Below are positions 8,901 to 14,605 of a DNA stretch of 64,000 nt, piece after piece. The notes under the pieces were generated by a model. The model did no database searches. It was not told where the DNA came from and was given only the letters and a program-made list of their open reading frames with translations. The stretch is taken from positions 41,778 to 105,777 of the forward strand of contig JAFWPH010000032.1 of the NCBI GenBank assembly GCA_017509605.1, in the 5' to 3' direction. The position numbers and the translations under genes are program-made. Origin of the DNA: Bacteroidaceae bacterium. Its GTDB lineage: Bacteria > Bacteroidota > Bacteroidia > Bacteroidales > Bacteroidaceae. Within the stretch, counting starts at the first letter, position 1, and every line of letters begins with the position of its first letter.

Positions 8901-10430
8901 CAAAACAAGGCGGTGGCAGTGCTCATACCACAAACTGAGGTCAAGGCCGGACGTGGCTACTTTGTGAAAGTGGCCCACGACACGCAACTGCATCTTGATG
9001 ATGTGTTGCTACATGCCGAGGCGCCCGACAGCGTACCGTCTATTTGGGAGAACGCTGCAATCACGGGCGCTTACGGACAATACACAGTGAAATCGAACTA
9101 CACGCTCAATGAGGATGGCGAACTGGCCTACAAACGTTTGAGGTTGTTCCAACCCGGCTATTGCGCGCTGGTCAACCTGCCGGCACCGCTCACCACCAAG
9201 ATTAAAGCCAGTACCACAGTGCCCGTCGAATATATCAATTACGATAACATCCAGTTCACAGTGAATATTGAGAACATGCAGGCGCGAGGACTCATCAACA
9301 ACAACACCTACACACTTGGATCTGAGAGTATGGTTGATAACTACAATATGGCACCACCAGCCAACCGTGACCATCCACACACCGCTATCATACCACTGCC
9401 TGAATACACTGGCAAAGCCACCATCGCCCTTTCGTGGGACGCCTACGATCCTGTTGTGGTCATTTCTGGTCAGACTGCCAGAGACTTCAACATACCAGTT
9501 GGGAGTAGGGAAGTGGAGGTGAGGAACCTCTATCCAGGACAGGTATATCTTTTCGCTGTTACCGATGAAGGCAACAGGGTTATTGCCCAGGGACAGTTCC
9601 GTACCGAAGGGCAACTGCGAATGATCAAGACCACTACGGGCAGCAACATTCGCGATCTCGGAGGCTGGGGCACGACCAACGGAGGCCACCTCAAATACGG
9701 ACTCATCTATCGTGGTGGAGAAATGAATGGAGGACACGTCATGTCGCAGACTGATATCGACGAACTCAAACGACTTGGTATCGGAGCGGAGGTTGACTTG
9801 CGTTCTGAGGCCGACATCAACGGATTCACCATCAACGGATCTGTCTTCGGATCCGACGCTCCTTACTATTTCGCCAACCAGTATAACTTCGTCGAGGATG
9901 CACTACAAGGCGACACAATCATGTACCGCAACGCTTTCAACCTCATACTTGACAACATCAGTAAGGGAAACGCTGTCCTCTTCCACTGTATCTGGGGAGC
10001 CGACCGAACAGGTGCCTGTGCAATGTTGCTTGAGGGTTTGCTTGGTGTCACCATCGACCAGCTCTATAAGGATTATGAACTCACATCATTCTCCATCGCA
10101 GGAGCAAGACACAAGGATGGCATAGACTCCAAACTCGACTACATCCGCACTTTTCAAGGGACTGGTCTGCAGAAGAAGTTCTACAACTACTGGAAGGATT
10201 ACGTTCACATCCCAGCAGAACGCCTTGACGAATTCATCCGCATCATGAACGGATGTGAGGCCGATGGCATAGACACCATCACAGACGACTCTGACCATAA
10301 TGCTGTTCTTGGTGCTGTTCGTGATTCCACCGCTATCTACAACCTTCAGGGTCAACGACTCACTCAGCCCCTGCAGTCACTGCCCCCAGGCATCTACTTC
10401 ATCGGTGGCAAGAAAATTCTTAGACGTTAA
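5988..10430 (+). CDS. Secreted multidomain tyrosine phosphatase with carbohydrate-binding-like repeats and T9SS tail
   Basis: 1480 residues. A hydrophobic signal segment lies at about residues 46-63, ending SALGQ, so translation may start later, for example at ATG 6096. Three related beta-sandwich-like modules follow, at about 205-395, 475-650 and 725-910, each with a FLI/FIHNADF/LIQNPAF opening, an AFYRYG or AFYRM core and a closing NF.LYYG strand. Helical linkers separate them. A Fn3-like stretch precedes a C-terminal phosphatase domain (about 1215-1420) with the IRDLGGW opening and the active-site loop HCIWGADRTG (His1333, Cys1334, Arg1340). This is the Cys-x5-Arg signature of the tyrosine phosphatase 3 family. 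The end, YNLQGQRL then GIYFIGGKKILRR, is a type IX secretion sorting signal. It is likely exported or surface-attached; the substrate is unknown. Confidence 0.82.
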   Translation: MIRMKKNVFVKTNEQSQAGLDYAMARKRRMKSNVSIMSYKLPMTCKAMMMTVLFCMLTLSALGQNTLESGVYYIQNLASGTYLSSGANWGTRAVLSKHGVDFNVTRNSDGTYVLKTDIQGVGKALRPSDGYMDQSGNWTVTPLADGTFALYNGTNYFGYVPTNEHPWIPRLDTYTDTSSPNTHWRFRSREEMLASLKTATKENPVDATFLISAPDFLIGDHRIKTNKVWGPDVTDTGGLTSGDVYVRNGSNGEVFNKAAFDVFQQLYDLPLGTYSLSVQAFYRYGGIAEAATARNNGTEEVLPVLYAGNKTARVHSIFSYRKGSATGGWAVTSTAGYIPDNQSNAADCFDSGEDIYLTTIKNITVGDGQLRIGIRKDNKTVAYDWCCFDNFTLLYYGVDVDALKSQVLQALKDYEALNTDGDQTFAEALADIRQKVENTTDTDVLTGAYREMETAYSIWKTKEAVVDTPINLTEFIHNADFSRGLQEWNAQTTSLEGYTNVWAVNSASPYATEAYAGFGQLEMTGYKLWQSVTLSPGMYRFRGNAFYRYGSSYLSDVNKGEEISEAFIFAGDELNRVPRLGSEDLPNYANSLDEAAAEFQKGRYKTQIIFTLDQTTTIQLGFQGTHSYLKSWFTAGPCALEKINQQILDDEAEKDFDAKKRKYLLKWNRYAGIASQSLQPEIYEVVHENAKDAIKNATTDEELLQLDNQIWDALKKLITQSTTATGQFDITTLIQNPAFNDGLTGWTIKGAPVRTDNGLVEEFNQVEGGVSQILEDMPAGNYTLKAQAFYRMADFRQSSWNYEDGKDNVTAQLYILPDGATSVSQKVQSINDGARVLPARPTSDVPGAFGRSIPNSANGAGDAFAIGQYWNIVRATTATDGGLTIGITHNGGLTNNWLTYDNFRLYYGAKTIDINLDANEKYELTEDTYANVTLDMTLKAGQLNSLCVPFDVPASTFTEIYTVAGVNYDEEQNKAVAVLIPQTEVKAGRGYFVKVAHDTQLHLDDVLLHAEAPDSVPSIWENAAITGAYGQYTVKSNYTLNEDGELAYKRLRLFQPGYCALVNLPAPLTTKIKASTTVPVEYINYDNIQFTVNIENMQARGLINNNTYTLGSESMVDNYNMAPPANRDHPHTAIIPLPEYTGKATIALSWDAYDPVVVISGQTARDFNIPVGSREVEVRNLYPGQVYLFAVTDEGNRVIAQGQFRTEGQLRMIKTTTGSNIRDLGGWGTTNGGHLKYGLIYRGGEMNGGHVMSQTDIDELKRLGIGAEVDLRSEADINGFTINGSVFGSDAPYYFANQYNFVEDALQGDTIMYRNAFNLILDNISKGNAVLFHCIWGADRTGACAMLLEGLLGVTIDQLYKDYELTSFSIAGARHKDGIDSKLDYIRTFQGTGLQKKFYNYWKDYVHIPAERLDEFIRIMNGCEADGIDTITDDSDHNAVLGAVRDSTAIYNLQGQRLTQPLQSLPPGIYFIGGKKILRR

Positions 10431-10498
10431 GATCATGGCCTTAGCTGTGAGGCGTTAGGCTGTTGACAACAAAAAAAGAAAATAAAAAACATAATAAT

Positions 10499-10531
10499 CC
10501 CCACCTGTACCGCATTGTGGTATAGGTGGGG
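10499..10531. terminator. Hairpin downstream of phosphatase gene
   Basis: CCCCACCTGTACC at 10499-10511 pairs with GGTATAGGTGGGG at 10519-10531 (13 bp, one G.U-type mismatch, 7-nt loop). It likely ends the 5988 transcript. It finishes 2 nt before a -7 box. Confidence 0.6.
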
Positions 10532-10533
10532 TA

Positions 10534-10541
10534 TAATTTTG
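10534..10541 (+). promoter_or_regulatory. Orphan promoter -7 box
   Basis: TAATTTTG, an exact TAnnTTTG, in the context TATAATTTTGCATCG. No protein gene starts within 400 bp, so it may drive a small RNA or a very short peptide. Confidence 0.5.
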
Positions 10542-10547
10542 CATCGT

Positions 10548-10760
10548 GAAACAAATAAGAGGTTGTAAGTATTAACGTATGTTCTTCAACAAGCAAAGTC
10601 TTTTTAAGGTGAATAGAAGAATTCTGATACCATGAAACAGGAGCCTTCCCCGTCGTGAAGGTCTCCATCAGGCCGCAGGAGCTATAGTGACAGGCTCTTG
10701 CGGCCACCTTGTATCCATTGACCATTGACCATTAACCATTGAGTATTGAACATTAGATAA
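10548..10760 (+). ncRNA. Possible small RNA or leader peptide transcript
   Basis: Downstream of the orphan -7 box are two stems. One is GAG-CCTTC (10641-10648) with GAAGG-CTC (10657-10665). The other is GGCCGCAGGAGC (10671-10682) with GCTCTTGCGGCC (10694-10705; 12 bp with one G.U). An 18-codon reading frame starting at ATG 10579 and ending ILIP, TGA at 10633-10635, precedes them. The ends given are guesses; no known RNA family was recognised. Confidence 0.3.
10716..10757 (+). repeat. Heptamer tandem repeats (CATTGAC type), six units
   Basis: Units in order: CATTGAC, CATTGAC, CATTAAC, CATTGAG, TATTGAA, CATTAGA. This is the reverse complement of the GTCAATG/TTCAATG units at 19531-19586. Confidence 0.8.
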
Positions 10761-10824
10761 ATTGCTCACGTTCGACAAAACGAGAACGAGTTCTCTTTTG
10801 TACTCACTTAATCGCAATTTTGAC

Positions 10825-10845
10825 CATTCACCATTGAGCATTGAT
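10825..10845 (+). repeat. Heptamer tandem repeats, three units
   Basis: CATTCAC, CATTGAG, CATTGAT, the same 7-bp family as at 10716. It is followed by the element CCCTGAAGGGGA near 10859, which also follows the heptamers at 19531-19586. Confidence 0.7.
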
Positions 10846-10925
10846 CTTTAGACCATAGCCCTGAAGGGGAGAACTCTCCTTTTAACTCCTTGAAGCGCAA
10901 TGAATCCACTTTTTGGGATAAACTC

Positions 10926-10956
10926 TTTGATTCTTGCTCTGATTGATGTAATTTTG
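10926..10956 (+). promoter_or_regulatory. Promoter of the 10977 gene
   Basis: TTTG at 10926-10929, exactly 19 bp, then TAATTTTG at 10949-10956: full match to the Bacteroidota consensus. The start codon lies 20 bp after the -7 box. Confidence 0.75.
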
Positions 10957-10976
10957 CGTTCAAACATTTCCATGAT

Positions 10977-11246
10977 ATGGACAACGACTTACTGACATTC
11001 AGAAAATTCTATCCCGGTGATGCCGACGACGTCATCCATGCCGTATATGACGCTGCAGTGGATAAACTGCAGACCTTGTATCCAGGCAACTGCATCACAC
11101 GCTTCGACCACTATACCATTGGCATCGCTTCCGACTCACTTTACAGCGAGAACGGACTCGACCTCTATGAACTCGGTATGGTGGATGAGGAACTCTATGC
11201 GATGCGCCGAAAACGTGATGGACAAGTCATCTACTTGCGCGTGTGA
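10977..11246 (+). CDS. Small hypothetical protein
   Basis: 89 residues, acidic, no signal peptide or membrane segment, so probably cytoplasmic. ATG 10977 is placed 20 bp behind a consensus promoter, which supports a real gene. It contains a short His-Tyr segment (RFDHYTIGIAS) and a basic stretch near the end (RRKRDG). No family is recognised. It stands alone, convergent with the PorT-like gene downstream, so context gives no clue to its role. Confidence 0.6.
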   Translation: MDNDLLTFRKFYPGDADDVIHAVYDAAVDKLQTLYPGNCITRFDHYTIGIASDSLYSENGLDLYELGMVDEELYAMRRKRDGQVIYLRV

Positions 11247-11301
11247 ACTATGTTTTTAGATTGGTGTTAGGCTTTAGCTAAAAACTAAACAATCGAATTT
11301 G

Positions 11302-12036
11302 TTATTTCGTTTTTACCAAGTCGTAGAGGTAGGTGAGTTTCACCATGATGGCTTGGTTGGCGGAACGGCCGAAATAACCTTTCTTGCTGTTGTCATACAC
11401 ATCGCCCAGACCGTAGTAGTAACGGCCGCCAAGAATGAAGTGGCCTATGGATGTGGAGAACTCCATGCCAAGACCTGCAGCGATGCCGTACTCGAACTTG
11501 TTGTCAGGCGAGTGGTCGTACTGATACGTAACACCATTGGGACGATAGGCGGTATTCCACTCACCACCACCCCTTTTCTCGCTCTCGGAGAACCAGTAGC
11601 CGAACTGAGGACCGGCCTCAATCACGAACTTCACGCCCTTTTGCTCCTTTCCCCAGCCCAATTGCATGAGCATGGGCACTTGAATGTAGGAGAAGCCGCG
11701 TTCGTAGGTGTTGCCTGTGCCGTCTTCAATCGTCTCTTTCCATCCCAAATTTGCATAATCCACTTCAAGCATCACAGCACAGATGGTTGCGAAATACTTC
11801 TCGCAGACGTAGCGAGTGGTGAAACCGAAGTTGGGCGAGATCTTCTGGCCTTGCTTGATTTTAGGCACGAAGTCCATGCTGCTCAGGGTCACACCACCAT
11901 TCAATCCCACAGAGAAGTCGGTACGACGTTCTCCCACCTGTGCGTTGATTTGCAGGGCAATGCAAAGCGAAAGGCATAGCGCCAGCATGTGCCTTGCTTG
12001 AGGTATGGAATGGAAACGGATGGCTTGGAAAGTCAT
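11302..12036 (-). CDS. PorT-family outer membrane beta-barrel protein
   Basis: 244 residues. The signal peptide LALCLSLCIALQINAQ follows a 16-residue N-terminal stretch, so the start may be the internal ATG at 11988. The mature part alternates strands and turns as in the OMP_b-brl_2/PorT family: VGLNGGVTLSSM, FSYIQVPMLMQLGW, FVIEAGPQFGYWFS, GIAAGLGMEFS and a final GRYYYGLGDVYDNS. PorT itself is needed for type IX secretion in Porphyromonas, but this family is broad, so that role is not assigned. It lies 15 bp after the LysM gene and is likely in the same operon, pointing to an envelope function. Confidence 0.78.
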   Translation of the reverse strand: MTFQAIRFHSIPQARHMLALCLSLCIALQINAQVGERRTDFSVGLNGGVTLSSMDFVPKIKQGQKISPNFGFTTRYVCEKYFATICAVMLEVDYANLGWKETIEDGTGNTYERGFSYIQVPMLMQLGWGKEQKGVKFVIEAGPQFGYWFSESEKRGGGEWNTAYRPNGVTYQYDHSPDNKFEYGIAAGLGMEFSTSIGHFILGGRYYYGLGDVYDNSKKGYFGRSANQAIMVKLTYLYDLVKTK

Positions 12037-12051
12037 AAGGGATAAATTGTC

Positions 12052-13623
12052 TTAATATTCCTTGGTGCTGACACTGCCGTCAGTGCGATGGCTGACAATG
12101 ATCATCTTCTTGTTGATGTAGCCGCCCGAGGCGTTCACCTTTTGGAACGAGAGTGGGTTCTGGTAGGCTTTCATAGAAATGCCGTTCAGGTTGCGCTGGA
12201 ACTTGTCACCGTATTCCCACATACCCTTGATAAAGTAGTAGCCTGAGTCGAAGCCAAGCAAGGCGTACTTAGGATGGCTCTTGATGAGGTCGCGGTGGAA
12301 GTAACTCTTGAACTTGTTCTGGAAAGCTGTGGTTCTCCATCCGGTAGGGTTGCTGAAGAAAGTGGCGAAATAGCTGACACGGTACTTGTTCAGGTTGGCC
12401 TGGTTTTTTGTGCTGAACGTCTGCCACTGTGGATATCCGAACATGGTGATGTTGTCGGTGGTGATTTTCTTGTTGCGCTCCATGGAGTTGAGTTTCAAAC
12501 ACAGCATCTCAAACGCGTTCTGGGAGTTCGATGTGGGAACCAACACGTTCTGCTGGTCAGCGCTGAGCGACGAACCGATATTGTCGATGTCGGCGAAGTC
12601 GATATTCGTGAAGCCTTTGCCTTTCTCCGTAAGCTTGCCTTTGAGGCCGTTGAGGAATTCTGTGCGCTCTGTCTCGTTCATGCCCACGAAGATGATGTTG
12701 CTGCCTGCGTATTGAGAGACAAAGGCGTCATACACCTTGTCATAAATATAGTTCTCACTGGTGTTCACCTGGAAGAGGTTGGGGTTGTTATTGGCCAGCC
12801 CGTATCTTGATGAGCAGGGCACCACAAGCTGGATGTCGTGCTTGGTGGCATAGTCAGACAACTGTGTGATATGGTTGGCGTGGAACGGACCGAAGATGAT
12901 GTTGAGGTAGGGGAAGATGCTGTTGTTTCTGGTCAATGAATCCACATAACCGTAGGTGTCCTTCTCCTCGAAGGTGTAGATATCAACATTCACACCGTCT
13001 TTCTTCAGCGAATCGACAGCGAGGAGGAAACCCTCGTACATCTCCACCATGCGCTGGGCTTCGGCGCCCAGTTTCTCGCTCTGCAAGCCGAAAGGCAGGA
13101 CCACACCCACCTTTACCGACTTCACCCTGTGCACTTTCTCTGCCTCTATCTTCTCCTGCTCCTGTTCTTTCTTCTCTATCTCCATTTTCTTCGCCTCTAT
13201 CTCGGCTTTGGTGAATGGAATACACACTTCCTCGCCCTTCTTTACCTTCTCCTTGGTAATATGAGGGTTAGCGGCCAAGAACTCGTCCATATCAAGCCCG
13301 AATTTGCGGCAGATGCTATAGACCGTCTCTTTCTTCTCAACGAAGTAGGTGGTGCGGCAGTTGGGCTTCTTCTGCTGTGTGCCGGCAGTGTCGGCTGGTT
13401 TGGGCTTGGGTGCCGGTATGATGATGACCATACCTGTCTTAAGGATATCCATAGAAGGGTTAGCCTTCTGGATGTCCTCCACAGTAACGCCGTTGGCGCG
13501 TGCCAGCGAGTAGAGTGTCTCGCCTGCCTGCACTTCGTGTGTCTTCTGTCCCTCGGTCTGTGCGAGTAATTGCGTTGCCATTGCCAAACATAATACAATG
13601 ACAGATGAAATGCGTTTCAACAT
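12052..13623 (-). CDS. LysM and type 1 periplasmic-binding-fold protein
   Basis: 523 residues from ATG 13623 (MLKRISSVIVLCLAMA signal peptide); an upstream in-frame TTG is less likely because the -7 box is at 13668-13675. Two LysM peptidoglycan-binding repeats lie at about 29-75 (VQAGETLYSLARANG) and 92-140 (VEKKETVYSICRKFG). A Lys/Glu-rich helical linker follows, then a domain of the amino-acid-binding, PBP1-like fold from about 172 onward (VKVGVVLPFGL, IIFGPFHA, VVPCSS, IIFVGMNETE). It is probably periplasmic and anchored to the wall, and the first gene of an operon with the PorT-like barrel. Ligand unknown. Confidence 0.82.
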   Translation of the reverse strand: MLKRISSVIVLCLAMATQLLAQTEGQKTHEVQAGETLYSLARANGVTVEDIQKANPSMDILKTGMVIIIPAPKPKPADTAGTQQKKPNCRTTYFVEKKETVYSICRKFGLDMDEFLAANPHITKEKVKKGEEVCIPFTKAEIEAKKMEIEKKEQEQEKIEAEKVHRVKSVKVGVVLPFGLQSEKLGAEAQRMVEMYEGFLLAVDSLKKDGVNVDIYTFEEKDTYGYVDSLTRNNSIFPYLNIIFGPFHANHITQLSDYATKHDIQLVVPCSSRYGLANNNPNLFQVNTSENYIYDKVYDAFVSQYAGSNIIFVGMNETERTEFLNGLKGKLTEKGKGFTNIDFADIDNIGSSLSADQQNVLVPTSNSQNAFEMLCLKLNSMERNKKITTDNITMFGYPQWQTFSTKNQANLNKYRVSYFATFFSNPTGWRTTAFQNKFKSYFHRDLIKSHPKYALLGFDSGYYFIKGMWEYGDKFQRNLNGISMKAYQNPLSFQKVNASGGYINKKMIIVSHRTDGSVSTKEY

Positions 13624-13667
13624 ACTATTCAGTGGTTGTTTTTTTGTATCTATCGTCAATTATTCTA

Positions 13668-13675
13668 CAAAATTA
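13668..13675 (-). promoter_or_regulatory. Promoter -7 box of LysM/PorT-like operon
   Basis: On minus this reads TAATTTTG, an exact consensus, 44 bp upstream of ATG 13623. No clear -33 TTTG at standard spacing. Confidence 0.5.
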
Positions 13676-13734
13676 GTCTTTTTTATTCATTCTTGTACCT
13701 ATAAATCATTTTTGATAGCATTTAACATGTATTT

Positions 13735-13768
13735 TTTGCTGAATTTGACTGAGATTTGACTAATTTTG
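13735..13768 (+). promoter_or_regulatory. Promoter of the CHU_C protein gene
   Basis: TTTG at 13735-13738 and TAATTTTG at 13761-13768, 22 bp apart. Supports a start at ATG 13789 (or 13777). Confidence 0.55.
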
Positions 13769-13788
13769 CGAAAACAATGCTTGTTATA

Positions 13789-14499
13789 ATGAAAAATCGT
13801 CTCGTTTTACTCTTATTTCTCATGGGATGCCTTACAGGTTTGAAAGCCCAGGATGCTACGCCTACAGTTACGTTTTATCATATCGAAAACAAAGCTGATG
13901 TGACGATGTCGCCAGGTGAGTCCCAGACCACACAGGCACCAGCAGAGCTGAAATGCGATGTCGAAATTGACAACAATGGCTATGACTACGTCTGCACATG
14001 GCAGTTCTACAGCACCAAAGGACAGGAAACCCTGCTTTTGACCCGCTATGAGACCAATACCTCCTACACCCTGACAGAGTCGGGAGGTTTCAAGGTGGTT
14101 TGCAGCATTACCTTCTCACTCGACGGTGACACCGTGAGATACGTGAGCGAGCCCTTCTTGGTGACTATCAGCGAGTCATCGCTCAAATGTCCCAACGGGT
14201 TTTCTCCCAATGGTGATCAGAGAAACGACACTTTTTTCATCACTTGCAAGTCCATCGTGAAACTCGATGGCTTCATCTTTAACCGATGGGGCAAGAAACT
14301 GTTCACCTTTAACCTCGACAACGCTGCTGAAGGTTGGGACGGCAAGGTCGATGGCAAGTACGTCGCCGACGGAGCATACTTCCTCCAGTTGACCGCTGTA
14401 GGCTCTGATGGTGTGAAATACAACATCAAGAAAACAATCAACGTCCTCAAGGGATTCAACGAGAATAGCGAGTCGAGCGGTTCCACAGGTACGCCATAA
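13789..14499 (+). CDS. CHU_C / gliding-motility-type C-terminal domain protein
   Basis: 236 residues from ATG 13789, which gives a clean signal peptide ending GLKAQ. The middle (about 30-130) is an Ig-like beta domain. The C-terminal 85 residues match the gliding-motility-associated CHU_C domain, a type B signal for type IX secretion: CPNGFSPNGDQRNDTF, IFNRWGKKLF, GWDGKVDG and DGAYFLQLTA. It is therefore likely exported across the outer membrane. It is divergent from the LysM/PorT-like operon and followed by uvrA on the same strand after 106 bp. The function of the N-terminal part is not known. Confidence 0.82.
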   Translation: MKNRLVLLLFLMGCLTGLKAQDATPTVTFYHIENKADVTMSPGESQTTQAPAELKCDVEIDNNGYDYVCTWQFYSTKGQETLLLTRYETNTSYTLTESGGFKVVCSITFSLDGDTVRYVSEPFLVTISESSLKCPNGFSPNGDQRNDTFFITCKSIVKLDGFIFNRWGKKLFTFNLDNAAEGWDGKVDGKYVADGAYFLQLTAVGSDGVKYNIKKTINVLKGFNENSESSGSTGTP

Positions 14500-14605
14500 A
14501 GGAACATCTGCTGAAGAAATCCTCAGATTTTCTTGAAAGATACCCCATTAAAGATATTAATAAAAGACCCCTAAATACAATCAACCCACAGAGAAGGAAT
14601 CAACC

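Larger units (their letters stand above)
10431..10976. other. 546-bp gene-free stretch with structured elements
   Basis: No convincing protein gene. The stretch holds a hairpin at 10499-10531, an exact -7 box at 10534-10541, two more hairpins at 10641-10665 and 10671-10705, heptamer repeats at 10716-10757 and 10825-10845, a near-palindrome around GAACGAGTTC at about 10774-10800, and the promoter of the next gene. Confidence 0.7.

Noticed and set aside
10769..10802. Near-palindrome ACAAAACGAGAAC / GTTCTCTTTTGT as a terminator
   Set aside because: Only two bases separate the arms and one arm has an extra base, so a hairpin is unlikely. It may be an operator but there is no further support.
11299..11979. 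226-codon open frame on plus
   Set aside because: Shadow of the PorT-like gene on minus, which has a signal peptide and family motifs.
12274..12810. 178-codon open frame on plus
   Set aside because: Antisense to the binding domain of the LysM protein; no motif or promoter.
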